64,000 nucleotides of DNA from Rossellomorea vietnamensis (GTDB lineage Bacteria > Bacillota > Bacilli > Bacillales > Bacillaceae_B): assembly GCF_025398035.1 (NCBI RefSeq), contig NZ_CP104558.1, forward strand, positions 3,358,001-3,422,000. The letters run 5' to 3'. Below are positions 24,193 through 33,549 of the stretch, one piece after another (within the stretch, counting starts at the first letter, position 1; each line of letters opens with the position of its first letter). A model generated the notes under the pieces. The model was not told where the DNA came from, did not search any database, and saw only the letters and a program-made list of their open reading frames with translations. The translations under genes and the position numbers were made by a program.

Positions 24193-26655
24193 ATGAACCA
24201 GATGAATATTAAGAAGCCTTTATATGGCGTGTTGTCTACAGCAGCACTGGCCGCTGCCATTTTTGCCGTATCTCCGACGATTTCAGCTTCAGCAGAAGGG
24301 GGAGATTTCGATTTAACGATCATGCATACGAACGATTCGCATGCTCATGTTGAAGGGTACCCTCGCCTGGTTACGGCAGTGAATGAGCTTAGAACGGAAA
24401 AAGCGAATTCCTTGTTATTGGATGCCGGAGATGTCTTCTCTGGAACCTTATATTTCAGACAATATCTCGGACAAGCTGATCTTCATTTTATGAATGAGCT
24501 TGGCTATGATGCTATGACTCTTGGAAACCATGAATTTGATAAAGACTCTAAGACTCTTGCTGATTTCATAAAGAAAATGAATTTCCCGATGGTATCTTCA
24601 AATGTGAAGGTAACAGGGGATAAAGACCTGGAACCATTATTTAAAAATGAGATTGGTATGTCTGCTGAAGGTGGGAATGTGTATCCTGCCGTGATTAAAG
24701 AAGTAGATGGGGAGAAAATCGGAATCTACGGTTTGACCACTCCTGATACAGCCTTTATTTCAAATCCTGGTGAAAATATCGTATTTGAAGATGCGGTGGA
24801 AAAGTCGAACTCTACAATCAAAATGCTTAAGGACAAAGGCGTTAACAAAATCGTCGTCCTTTCTCATCTTGGATATTCCCATGATTTAGAATTGGCAGAA
24901 GCTGTGGACGGCCTTGATATCATTGTTGGCGGTCACTCCCATACGACTCTGGAAAAACCAGTAGTGATCGATAAGGAAGAGCCGACTGTCATTGTTCAAG
25001 CTGGAGAATACTTAAACTTACTTGGATTGTTGGATGTAACATTTGATGAAAATGGCGTTGTAACCGGCAATAATGGTGAGGTTTTAGATCTTAAAAACTA
25101 TGAAGCAAATGCTGAGGCACTTGCAAAGGTTGAAGAATTCAAGGCACCTCTTGACGAGTTGAAGAGTGAAGTGGTCGGTAAGACGGAAGTAGCTTTGAAT
25201 GGTGAACGTGCAGATGTGCGCAGAAAAGAAACAAATTTAGGAAATCTGATTGCCGATGGTATGGTAGCGAAAGCGAATGAGTTTGTCAAAACCCATATCG
25301 CTGTTCAAAACGGTGGAGGGATCCGTGCTTCAATCGATGCCGGTGATGTCACTCTTGGAGAAGTATTGACAACTCTGCCATTTGGGAATCAGCTAGTCAC
25401 ACTTGATTTGACTGGACAGGAAATCGTTGATGCCCTTGAGCACAGTGTAGCCAAAGTAGAAGGCGAAGATGCACCGGGAGAATTCCTTCAGGTATCAGGT
25501 ATCCATTATAAGTATGATGTAACAAAAGCGGCTGGTGAGCGGGTATGGCGTGTCGAAGTCATGACGGATAATGGATTTGAAGAAATTGATCCTGACATGA
25601 TGTATAGAGTCGCTACCAATGCGTTCACGGCAAATGGTGGAGACGGTTATACAATGTTCAAAGACGCGAAAGAAGACGGTCGTCAAACCGATTTATTCAT
25701 TTCCGATTTTGAAGTATTCTCGTCTTATCTTGAAAACAACAATCCTATCTCACCAGTTGTGGAAGATAGAATCGTTCAAGAAGAAGCTCCGGAAGTAGCA
25801 CGTTTCACGGGAGATACACGCTATGAGACGGCGGTTGAAATCTCTAAAAAAGGTTGGGAAAACGCGGACACGGTCATCCTGGCCCGTGGAGATTCATTCC
25901 CTGACGCTTTAGCAGGAGCACCTCTTGCTTATAAGCATGATGCACCGATTTTATTAACTGAACAAGGTACACTTAATAAAGCCGCAAAAGATGAAATCAA
26001 GCGTCTTGGTGCTAAGAATGTCATCATTCTTGGTGGTAAGGGTGCTGTAAGTAACTATGTTAAATATCAGCTTGAAGGAATGGGACTTGATGTTGATCGT
26101 ATTGGAGGGGACGACCGCTGGGAGACAGCTGTAAATATTGCTGCAAGCCTTGGTGGTTCACCAGAGAAAGCGGTAGTTGCCAACGGTAAGAATTTCCCTG
26201 ATGCATTAGCCGTTGCTTCTTATGCAGCAAGTAAGGGATATCCAATCCTATTAACGGATAAAGATATGCTGCCATCTGAAACGACTAAAGCTCTAAAAGG
26301 CATCGACAGCACCATCGTAGTTGGTGGTGAAGGTGTGATTGGCAAGAAAGTATATGATTCACTTCCAGATGCAACCCGTTACTTTGGACTTGATCGATAC
26401 AGCACAGCAGCCAAAATCGCTACTGAACTGAATCCTTCTACTGAAGTATATGTGGCAACAGGAAAGAACTTTGCTGATGCACTTGCTGGTTCTGTCCTTG
26501 CAGCTAAAGAAAATGCGTCCATGCTTTTAGTACAGCCGAATGATCTTCCAACCGTTACTTCTGATGCAATCGAAGAAATGAAAGCTAAGCATTTCAATGT
26601 TCTTGGTGGAGAAAATGCTGTCAGTGACGTTGTTGTAGAAAAATTAATGAAATAA
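24193..26655 (+). CDS. Secreted 5'-nucleotidase with CWB2 wall anchor
   Basis: An 820-aa UshA/YfkN-type enzyme. Start at 24193 with AAAGGATGG just before; Sec signal ending SAS-A (about residue 33). The metallophosphatase domain shows the dimetal motifs MHTNDSHAH, DAGDVFSGT, GNHEFD, LSHLGY and GGHSHT. The 5'-nucleotidase C domain follows (about 340-500, NGGGIRASI and NAFTANGGDGY). Three CWB2 repeats (about 535-820) end the protein and are very similar to those of the upstream nuclease, which points to duplication of a wall-binding cassette. It should convert nucleotides to nucleoside and phosphate outside the membrane. No clear PhoP box was found in front of this gene; TATAAT at 24137 may be its own -10. 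Confidence 0.92.
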   Translation: MNQMNIKKPLYGVLSTAALAAAIFAVSPTISASAEGGDFDLTIMHTNDSHAHVEGYPRLVTAVNELRTEKANSLLLDAGDVFSGTLYFRQYLGQADLHFMNELGYDAMTLGNHEFDKDSKTLADFIKKMNFPMVSSNVKVTGDKDLEPLFKNEIGMSAEGGNVYPAVIKEVDGEKIGIYGLTTPDTAFISNPGENIVFEDAVEKSNSTIKMLKDKGVNKIVVLSHLGYSHDLELAEAVDGLDIIVGGHSHTTLEKPVVIDKEEPTVIVQAGEYLNLLGLLDVTFDENGVVTGNNGEVLDLKNYEANAEALAKVEEFKAPLDELKSEVVGKTEVALNGERADVRRKETNLGNLIADGMVAKANEFVKTHIAVQNGGGIRASIDAGDVTLGEVLTTLPFGNQLVTLDLTGQEIVDALEHSVAKVEGEDAPGEFLQVSGIHYKYDVTKAAGERVWRVEVMTDNGFEEIDPDMMYRVATNAFTANGGDGYTMFKDAKEDGRQTDLFISDFEVFSSYLENNNPISPVVEDRIVQEEAPEVARFTGDTRYETAVEISKKGWENADTVILARGDSFPDALAGAPLAYKHDAPILLTEQGTLNKAAKDEIKRLGAKNVIILGGKGAVSNYVKYQLEGMGLDVDRIGGDDRWETAVNIAASLGGSPEKAVVANGKNFPDALAVASYAASKGYPILLTDKDMLPSETTKALKGIDSTIVVGGEGVIGKKVYDSLPDATRYFGLDRYSTAAKIATELNPSTEVYVATGKNFADALAGSVLAAKENASMLLVQPNDLPTVTSDAIEEMKAKHFNVLGGENAVSDVVVEKLMK

Positions 26656-26666
26656 AACCTGTATGT

Positions 26667-26700
26667 AAAAAGCTATCGAATCCGTTCGATAGCTTTTTCT
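26667..26700 (+). terminator. Terminator after the 5'-nucleotidase
   Basis: AAAAAGCTATCGAA-TCCG-TTCGATAGCTTTTT is a perfect 14-bp stem with tetraloop and T tail. Confidence 0.95.
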
Positions 26701-26764
26701 TTTACCCTGAACCTTTTAAAGTCGCTTGGAACTGTCAACCCTATTCTCAAGGAGAGTGATAGGG

Positions 26765-27202
26765 TTGCGTGTTTTAGTTGCTGTCAGTTATGGCATGTTA
26801 ATTTTCATCCTTACATGTACAAAGAGCTTAACGAACCTTGTAGTAGAGGGACGCCCTGTTTTTGAGTGGAATCCCCACCCGGATATTGTGAGTTTCTTTA
26901 CTGTGAGCTCTTTTCCGTTTCAAAGCAGTGCTTACATCATACAAAAGGCCGGACATGCAGCTGCGTTTTTTTTACTGGGATTAGTGGTTCACTCAGTTGT
27001 TAAGAAAGCATTGATGGGTTTTGTAATTGCATCGATTATCGGGTTATGCACAGAAATCGCTCAGCTCTTTTTTTCAAGAACAGGATGTTTGCTGGATGTA
27101 GGGTATGATGTCGCGGGCATCACCATATATTTTGCAGCTTACTTCATTATCAGGGCACTTCATTATCATCCATCAAGCATTCGCAGAAGTGGCGAAATAT
27201 AG
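26765..27202 (+). CDS. VanZ-like membrane protein
   Basis: A 145-aa protein with about four membrane segments and the VanZ-family features KAGHAAAFFLLG (residues about 60-71), an acidic TEIAQLFF helix and LLDVGYDVAG near the end. TTG at 26765 is taken as start because GGAGAG lies eight bases before it; the extended reading from 26726 has no ribosome site. The family is named after teicoplanin resistance, but most members have unknown roles in the envelope. It faces trhO tail to tail. Confidence 0.8.
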   Translation: MRVLVAVSYGMLIFILTCTKSLTNLVVEGRPVFEWNPHPDIVSFFTVSSFPFQSSAYIIQKAGHAAAFFLLGLVVHSVVKKALMGFVIASIIGLCTEIAQLFFSRTGCLLDVGYDVAGITIYFAAYFIIRALHYHPSSIRRSGEI

Positions 27203-27216
27203 AGAATTGCCATAAG

Positions 27217-27251
27217 AAAAGAGCACCCAGTCGAAGCTGGATGCTCTTTTT
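27217..27251. terminator. Bidirectional terminator between vanZ-like gene and trhO
   Basis: AAAAGAGCACCCAG pairs with CTGGATGCTCTTTTT around TCGA-AG; A runs and T runs on the two sides allow use in both directions. Confidence 0.88.
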
Positions 27252-27259
27252 GAAATATA

Positions 27260-28225
27260 TTAGATATTCGCCGTTTCCTTTTCATTCTCAATCACTGCCA
27301 AACGCTCTGCCACTTCTTCCTCCGTCAAACCGTGTTCCATAACATAGCGGTTCTCAGGACTCGTGCGGCACTCATGTGAGCAGCTTCTCATATATTTATG
27401 CTCATTTTCCTCAGAGCAAAGAATCTTTCGGTTACAAGGCGGGTGTGCACAGTTTACGTAGCGCTCACAAGGTTCCCCTGTGTAGAAATCTTTCCCTACG
27501 ACAACGTGCTCGGTCTGGTTGACAGGAACACCGATGCGCTCGTCGAATACGTAAAGCTGACCGTCCCACAGTTGACCTTTTACTTCAGGGTCTTTTCCAT
27601 AAGTAGCGATTCCGCCGTGCAGCTGAGCCACATTCTCAAAGCCTTCTTTCACTAACCAGCCTGAGAATTTTTCGCAGCGGATCCCACCTGTACAATACGT
27701 GATGATTTTCTTGCCTTCCAGTATATCTTTATTGTCGCGGACCCAGTTCGGAAGATCGCGGAAGTTCTTGATATCCGGCTTCACGGCTCCTCTGAAGTGC
27801 CCAAGCTCATATTCATAGTCGTTACGTGCATCAAGAAGGATCGTATCTTCCCGTTGGATTTGTTCAAAGAAATCCTTTGGCTCAAGGTATTCACCAGTAA
27901 GCTCATTTGGATTCACGTCATCTTCAAGACGGAGAGTTACAAGCTCTGGACGGTGCTTCACTTTCAACTTCTTGAACGCATGCTCGTCTGCTTCGTCGAT
28001 CTTGAATACAGTATCCTTGAAATGTGGATCCTGTCTCATCGCTTCCATATACGCATCCGTCTGCTCGATCGTACCGGAACATGTCCCGTTAATTCCTTCA
28101 GACGAAATCAGGATCCGCCCCATAAGGCCGATGTCCGCACACAGTTGCTTGTGCTGGGCAGTGACTTCCTCTGGGTTCTCAATGTCAACATAGTTGTAAT
28201 ACAGTAATACGCGATAATCTTTCAT
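27260..28225 (-). CDS. trhO: tRNA uridine-34 hydroxylase, rhodanese-type
   Basis: A 321-aa rhodanese-family protein of the YbfQ/TrhO type, which makes 5-hydroxyuridine at the wobble position of certain tRNAs. The N-terminal acylphosphatase-like domain (about 1-100) is followed by the rhodanese domain with active-site loop [11 protein letters not shown] (Cys near 185) and a C-terminal cysteine-rich segment ([21 protein letters not shown]). ATG at 28225 has AGGTGG eight bases upstream; the GTG at 28237 lies inside that ribosome site. Monocistronic, with its own extended -10 promoter. Confidence 0.93.
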   Translation of the reverse strand: MKDYRVLLYYNYVDIENPEEVTAQHKQLCADIGLMGRILISSEGINGTCSGTIEQTDAYMEAMRQDPHFKDTVFKIDEADEHAFKKLKVKHRPELVTLRLEDDVNPNELTGEYLEPKDFFEQIQREDTILLDARNDYEYELGHFRGAVKPDIKNFRDLPNWVRDNKDILEGKKIITYCTGGIRCEKFSGWLVKEGFENVAQLHGGIATYGKDPEVKGQLWDGQLYVFDERIGVPVNQTEHVVVGKDFYTGEPCERYVNCAHPPCNRKILCSEENEHKYMRSCSHECRTSPENRYVMEHGLTEEEVAERLAVIENEKETANI

Positions 28226-28302
28226 GTTTATTTCCACCTATCGATTTATATTTGCAAGATATAATCTTAGGATTCAGTTCCTTATTACTCTTACGATGTA
28301 CT

Positions 28303-28311
28303 ATTATAACA
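28303..28311 (-). promoter_or_regulatory. Extended -10 promoter of trhO
   Basis: On the minus strand TGTTATAAT forms an extended -10 element about 78 nt before the trhO start. The matching -35 is poor. Confidence 0.5.
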
Positions 28312-28477
28312 AATTTTTACGAAATTGCATCATGTGAGAGTGAGAAATACTGGGGATTGTGAGGAAAAGGTGGTGGAAATTGGGTTTAGAATATAAAATA
28401 TAAATACATTAAATTTGTAAATCTGGATACGATTTGAAACAATGAAGATAAGAATAAATAAGGGGTTGTCACTACAT

Positions 28478-30484
28478 ATGATCAAAAAAATCATGCTGCT
28501 TTGTACCTTCGCCGCTCTCAGCCTACTGTTCGCAGGATGTCAGGAAAAGGCCCAGCCGGATGATCGCCTGCAGGAATACGTGGATCTTTGGAATAAAGGG
28601 AAGTTCGATAAAATGTTCTCAGACTATGCAAACTCCTCTACCAAAGAAACATTCAAAAAAGAAGATTTCGTCACAAGATACAAAGATATCTATAAGGACC
28701 TGGAAGTGAAGGATGTCAAAGTATCTTTTAAAAAGCCGGACAAAGAAGTGGAATGGGATAAAAAATCGAAAGCAGAGTTTCCCATGACCATTTCATTTAA
28801 CACCCTTGCCGGTGAGGTTTCATATAAAAAAGATGTCACGCTGACAAAAGAAAAAAAGGACGACGATGAAAACTGGTTCGTGGATTGGGACCCTTCGTTC
28901 ATCCTGCCTGAAATGGAAAAGGATGATAAAGTCGGAGTGGAAAGCATCTCTGCCAAGCGCGGGGAAATCCTTGACCGTAATCAGCAACCCCTTGCTGTCA
29001 ACGGGGAGGCCTTTGAACTCGGGATTGTCCCGAAAGAGTTCAATGAAAATGACTTGAGCAAGCTGTCATCCTTACTCGATCTATCACCAGAACAAATAAA
29101 AAGTAAATTGGACGCAAGCTGGGTGAAGCCTGACTATTTCGTCCCGATTAAAAAAATCGCCTTAACAGAGCGTCCTCTCGCACTGGACGTAATTGAACTG
29201 GACGGACTTTACTCCAAGCGGGTACCTGCAAGGGAATACCCGTACGGAGAAGCCACTGCCCATCTGACCGGTTATATCGGAAAGTTGACAGCAGAGAGAT
29301 TGGAGAAGCTGAAAGACAAAGGCTATACTGCCCAATCCTTGATGGGTTTAAGCGGAGCAGAGGAAGTCTATGAAGATGAACTGAGGGGTAAAGACGGACA
29401 GCGTATCTATCTGAAGCAACAAGATTCAGAAGACACCTTCACCGTGGCCGAGCAACCGGTTGAGGACGGAAAGAATATTACACTCACCATCGATGCCGAG
29501 ATGCAAAAGAAGATATACGCACAGATGAAGGATGAGGCGGGAACGGCAGCGGCCATCAATCCGCAAACGGGAGAAGCGCTCGCCCTTGTAAGCACCCCTG
29601 CCTATGATCCGAATGAATTCGTATTAGGAATGTCTTCAGAGAAATATAAGAAGCTGGCGGACGATCCCCAAAAGCCGCTCCGAAACCGATTCCAGCTTGC
29701 CTATTCACCGGGATCCACAATGAAGGGCATCACAGCATCCGTCGGTCTGAAATCCGGTAAGCTGGACCCCAAAAAAATCTATGATATCCCGGGAAAGAAG
29801 TGGCAAAAGGATGAATCTTGGGGGAATTATAAAGTGGTCCGTGTTTTCGACAATGAGAGCAAAGTGGATCTGGAAAGCGCCCTTAAATTCTCGGATAACA
29901 TCTATTTTGCACGGGTCGGGCTGGATATGGGTGCCGAGACGTTCATTGCCGGCTTGAAGGATTTCGGCTTTGGCGAAGAGATCCCTATGTCTTACCCGAT
30001 CTATAAATCACAGGTTTCCAACGACGGGGAAATCTCCAAAGAAGTCCAGCTGGCCGATTCCGCTTTCGGTCAAGGGGAAGTGCTGATGAGTATCGTTCAC
30101 ATCGCAAGTGCCTACGGCGGGATCATCAACGATGGCACGATGATGGAACCAAAACTCCTGAAGGATGAAGAACAAAAAGTGTGGAAGAAAGACCTTCTTT
30201 CAAAAGAACAGGCAGACATGATGAAAACGGATTTTCGAAAAGTGGTCACAGAAGGCATCGCCGGAAAAGCGAGTGTAGAAGGTAAAGCGATCGCCGGTAA
30301 GACCGGAACGGCAGAAATCAAATCGGAGCAGGGAACGAAAGGTAAGGAAAATGGAGTGTTCGTTTCCTATGATCAGAATGACCCGTCCATGGTCCTTGCC
30401 ATGCTCCTAGAAGATGTACAGGATGCCGGGGGAAGTACCCATACCGTCCAAGTGGCCAAGAAGTTTTATGATACTTGGAAATAA
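28478..30484 (+). CDS. pbpC: Class B penicillin-binding protein 3-type transpeptidase (lipoprotein)
   Basis: A 668-aa PBP, the same length as B. subtilis PbpC as I recall it. The lipoprotein signal ends in LFAGC (Cys about 20). An NTF2-like MecA-N domain (about 25-150) precedes the dimerisation domain (about 165-330) and the transpeptidase domain with SPGSTMKG (catalytic Ser about 411), SDN (about 472) and KTGTAE (about 608). It crosslinks peptidoglycan outside the membrane; this subfamily tends to have low beta-lactam affinity. ATG at 28478 was chosen over the ORF start at 28442 because it gives the standard short lipoprotein signal, although AAGGGG is 12 bases away. Confidence 0.92.
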   Translation: MIKKIMLLCTFAALSLLFAGCQEKAQPDDRLQEYVDLWNKGKFDKMFSDYANSSTKETFKKEDFVTRYKDIYKDLEVKDVKVSFKKPDKEVEWDKKSKAEFPMTISFNTLAGEVSYKKDVTLTKEKKDDDENWFVDWDPSFILPEMEKDDKVGVESISAKRGEILDRNQQPLAVNGEAFELGIVPKEFNENDLSKLSSLLDLSPEQIKSKLDASWVKPDYFVPIKKIALTERPLALDVIELDGLYSKRVPAREYPYGEATAHLTGYIGKLTAERLEKLKDKGYTAQSLMGLSGAEEVYEDELRGKDGQRIYLKQQDSEDTFTVAEQPVEDGKNITLTIDAEMQKKIYAQMKDEAGTAAAINPQTGEALALVSTPAYDPNEFVLGMSSEKYKKLADDPQKPLRNRFQLAYSPGSTMKGITASVGLKSGKLDPKKIYDIPGKKWQKDESWGNYKVVRVFDNESKVDLESALKFSDNIYFARVGLDMGAETFIAGLKDFGFGEEIPMSYPIYKSQVSNDGEISKEVQLADSAFGQGEVLMSIVHIASAYGGIINDGTMMEPKLLKDEEQKVWKKDLLSKEQADMMKTDFRKVVTEGIAGKASVEGKAIAGKTGTAEIKSEQGTKGKENGVFVSYDQNDPSMVLAMLLEDVQDAGGSTHTVQVAKKFYDTWK

Positions 30485-30490
30485 AGAGAG

Positions 30491-30518
30491 AGAGAGGGGC
30501 AGATGCTCCTCTCTTTTT
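30491..30518 (+). terminator. Terminator of pbpC
   Basis: AGAGAGGGGC-AGAT-GCTCCTCTCT followed by five T. Confidence 0.88.
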
Positions 30519-30524
30519 CAATGC

Positions 30525-30557
30525 GAAAAAAATCCCCAAAAACCTCCTTTGGGGATT
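30525..30557 (-). terminator. Terminator of the SDR/TRAP operon
   Basis: On the minus strand AATCCCCAAA pairs with TTTGGGGATT and is followed by a T run. Confidence 0.85.
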
Positions 30558-30564
30558 AAAGTGT

Positions 30565-31356
30565 TTATAATGCAGTGACCATTCCACCATCCACGACCAA
30601 TGATTGCCCGGTTAAATAGGTATTGGCATCTGAAACGAGGAAGGTAATCACTTTGGCAAACTCATCCGGTTCACCATAGCGTCCTATAGGAATCGCTTTC
30701 TCACTCATACTTCTCAGCTCGTCCACGGTCATATTCCGTTTCTCAGCGTTTAGTTGATCCAGCTCCGCCACCCGGTCCGTTGCAATTCTTCCGGGACCGA
30801 CCGTGTTGATGAGAATATGATCCTGGGCGAGTTCCCTTGATAAGCTTTTTGATAACCCGACCATCCCAGTCCTGAACGTATTGGAAAGAATCAGGCCGTC
30901 AATGGCTTGCTTCGTGGAAGAAGAGGCGATATTTACGATCCGCCCACCATTATTCCTTTTCATATGAGGAATAACCTCCCTGATCGTTCGAATATAGCTG
31001 AGCAGGTTCAATTCAAAGGCATACTGCCAGTCGTCATCCTCGAACTTTTGAAATCCTCCCGCCGGCGGACCGCCAGTATTATTGACGAGAATATCCACCC
31101 CATCAAGTTTCGAGACCGCTGTTTCAACAAGGGACCGGATATCCTCCGGGTTCGTCATATCACATGTCGTGTAATGAATGTCCTGATTGCCCGTTAAGTC
31201 CATGATCTCATTTGCAGTCTTCTGAAGCTCTTCTTCATTTCTGCTGGAAATAAGCACGCGGGCTCCTTCTTTTGCCAGTTCCAGTGCCGTGGCTTTTCCT
31301 AAACCTTTACTTGATGCGGTCACGATGACTGCTTTATCTTTTAATCCGAAATCCAT
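30565..31356 (-). CDS. Short-chain dehydrogenase/reductase (YvrD-like)
   Basis: A 263-aa classical SDR. The cofactor loop reads TASSKGLGKA (about 12-21), followed by NNTGG, the catalytic Ser in SSSTKQA and a C-terminal TGQSLVVDGGM. The usual YxxxK tyrosine is not evident: after SSS the sequence runs LILSNTFRTGMVGLSKSL, so the Tyr/Lys pair appears replaced, which raises doubt about normal redox activity. ATG at 31356 is used because GAGGTGG lies six bases before it. It is the last gene of the TAXI-TRAP operon, 15 nt after the permease, and may act on the imported acid. Confidence 0.8.
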   Translation of the reverse strand: MDFGLKDKAVIVTASSKGLGKATALELAKEGARVLISSRNEEELQKTANEIMDLTGNQDIHYTTCDMTNPEDIRSLVETAVSKLDGVDILVNNTGGPPAGGFQKFEDDDWQYAFELNLLSYIRTIREVIPHMKRNNGGRIVNIASSSTKQAIDGLILSNTFRTGMVGLSKSLSRELAQDHILINTVGPGRIATDRVAELDQLNAEKRNMTVDELRSMSEKAIPIGRYGEPDEFAKVITFLVSDANTYLTGQSLVVDGGMVTAL

Positions 31357-31371
31357 TTCCATCCACCTCAT

Positions 31372-33537
31372 TTAATTGGGAATATTGATCTCTTTGTTCA
31401 TCGGTTTACCCTTTCCCTGGTAGTTCCAAAACAGAACAAAGACGAATACGGCAAAACCGATGATGTCTGTGATCCAGCCTGGATAAATCAGGAGAAAGGC
31501 TGCAACGGCACTGATGAGACGCAGGTTGATAGGGAACTTTTTCTTGAAATAGCCTTCAATGGCCACGGATAACAGAAATACGCCGATCACAGATGTAACG
31601 GTGAGCGTGATGATGCTTGTAACCGTAGCGTCGACCATGAGCATTTCATGGGAAAACACAAACATAAATGGAACGATGAATCCGGCTATGGCGAGCCTCA
31701 TCGCCTGGAATCCGGTCTTCGTCGGGTCACCGCCGCTGATTCCCGCTCCGGCAAAGGCTGCCAATGCGACAGGAGGAGTGATGTTCGCGAAGATCCCGAA
31801 GTAGAACACAAACATATGGGCGACAAACACGGCCGTTTCCGTCGAGCCGGCCAATTCACGGAACAGGGGCAGTTGTAATAGAATCGGTGCTGCCATCGTA
31901 CTCGTGATGATGTAGGTCGGGATACTCGGCAGGCCCATTCCCAATACGATGGACGTCACCATGGTCAATAATAATGTGATGACGAGCTGCAGAAGAGGAC
32001 TGTCGATCATTTCACCGATCCCGACGATACTGTTGGCGAGTTCAAGGGCCACCCCTGTCAGTGAAGCCACTCCTACCACAATCCCGACAGCACCGCAGGC
32101 AACGGCGACGGGGATCGTTGTTTTCGCGCCTTCTTCCAATGCCTGAACGCAGTCCTTCAATCCGATTTCTTCAGCTTTCAAGTTTCTGGATTTTCTAAAT
32201 AGGTTGATCAGTAAAGGAATCACCACAACCAACAGGAGCTCCCACCATCCGTTTTTCAAAGGAGGCATCCCTTCACCGGAAAGGAGACCGTTCACTTGTG
32301 GTTGAAACACAAAGAATACCCCGAGCAGGGTCGATAAGGTGAGAACCTGCTTTGATCCCGATATGATGATCGTGGCTAAAATGGACCAGAAGGCGGCGTA
32401 GAATGGTGTTTTTCCTGAGAATAATAAGTACAGGAGAATCACCATCGGGATGATTAAGTGTCCGCGCTCTGCCAGAACGGCTTTCACGGATGGAAGTTCT
32501 GATTTCGGAACTCCATTCAGCCCACGCTTGGATGCTCTGAAGTGCACTTGAAGCAGGATCCCGATGTAGAATAAGAGGGCAGGGATGATACCTGCCAGAA
32601 TCACCTTCGTATAAGGGATGTTAAGATTCTCAGCCATAATGAAGGCTGCGGCACCCATGATCGGCGGGAGGATCTGTCCACCCACACTGGCTGCTGATTC
32701 GACGGCTCCTGCAAATTCTTTCTTATAGCCGATCTTTTTCATCAAGGGAATCGTAAAGGCACCTGTCGTCACGACATTGGCAACGGCTGATCCGTTAATG
32801 GAACCGAGAAAACCGCTGGCAATGACGGCAACTTTAGCGGGACCGCCTTTCGTATGACCGGCAACGGCCAAGGCAAGGTCGTTAAATAATTTCCCCATTC
32901 CTGACCGGCTTAAGAATGCGCCGAACAGGATAAAAAGAATGATGTAACTGGCAGATACACCAATCGCCGTACCGAGGATCCCTTCCGTAATATAAACAAG
33001 TTGTGAAATCATCTTTTTGGTAACGGTCAGCGTGATCTGCGAATTCAATTCAGGATAGATCGACAGTTTCACATAGAGACCGTAAAGTAAGAATCCGAGC
33101 GCCAGGAGGGTCAATCCCCAGCCGGTCACACGTCTCGTCAGTTCCAGAAGCAGGACGATGACAAGGATTCCGACGTAGAAATCCATATCGTTGATCTGCC
33201 CGCCTGTACGGATGATGCGTTCTGCACTGAATAACATATAAATGCCGACGATCAAGGATAATCCACTTAAGATATAATCATAAAATGGAACCGATTGATC
33301 TTTCTTTTTACTCACAAAGGGGTATAGGATGAAGCCGATTGCCATCAGTCCATATAAGTGAATGCTTCGCTGTTTTACATCGACCAGTGCCCCGGCGTAG
33401 GACGTGTAAAGATGGAAAAGGGCAATCCCGGCCGCCAGTACCAATAGGAATAAACCGATGATTTTAGGATACTTGCTCCTCGTATTGCCTTCCCGGTCCA
33501 ACTCTTCCACAGATGTATTCTTCTCGTTTTTCATCAT
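31372..33537 (-). CDS. TRAP transporter permease, fused 4TM/12TM type
   Basis: A 721-aa fused TRAP permease of the kind that works with TAXI binding proteins. The N-terminal small-subunit region (about 20-150) is joined to the large 12-helix DctM-like region (about 150-600), with family blocks GSINGSAVANVVTTGAFTIP and LGMGLPSIPTYI, plus extra C-terminal helices. It is sodium- or proton-coupled uptake of an organic acid; TAXI systems often carry glutamate, 2-oxoglutarate or related acids. GAGGTGA precedes the tandem ATGATG start. It is preceded by a DUF1850 gene, which is typical of fused TAXI operons. Confidence 0.93.
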   Translation of the reverse strand: MMKNEKNTSVEELDREGNTRSKYPKIIGLFLLVLAAGIALFHLYTSYAGALVDVKQRSIHLYGLMAIGFILYPFVSKKKDQSVPFYDYILSGLSLIVGIYMLFSAERIIRTGGQINDMDFYVGILVIVLLLELTRRVTGWGLTLLALGFLLYGLYVKLSIYPELNSQITLTVTKKMISQLVYITEGILGTAIGVSASYIILFILFGAFLSRSGMGKLFNDLALAVAGHTKGGPAKVAVIASGFLGSINGSAVANVVTTGAFTIPLMKKIGYKKEFAGAVESAASVGGQILPPIMGAAAFIMAENLNIPYTKVILAGIIPALLFYIGILLQVHFRASKRGLNGVPKSELPSVKAVLAERGHLIIPMVILLYLLFSGKTPFYAAFWSILATIIISGSKQVLTLSTLLGVFFVFQPQVNGLLSGEGMPPLKNGWWELLLVVVIPLLINLFRKSRNLKAEEIGLKDCVQALEEGAKTTIPVAVACGAVGIVVGVASLTGVALELANSIVGIGEMIDSPLLQLVITLLLTMVTSIVLGMGLPSIPTYIITSTMAAPILLQLPLFRELAGSTETAVFVAHMFVFYFGIFANITPPVALAAFAGAGISGGDPTKTGFQAMRLAIAGFIVPFMFVFSHEMLMVDATVTSIITLTVTSVIGVFLLSVAIEGYFKKKFPINLRLISAVAAFLLIYPGWITDIIGFAVFVFVLFWNYQGKGKPMNKEINIPN

Positions 33538-33549
33538 GAGTCACCTCGC

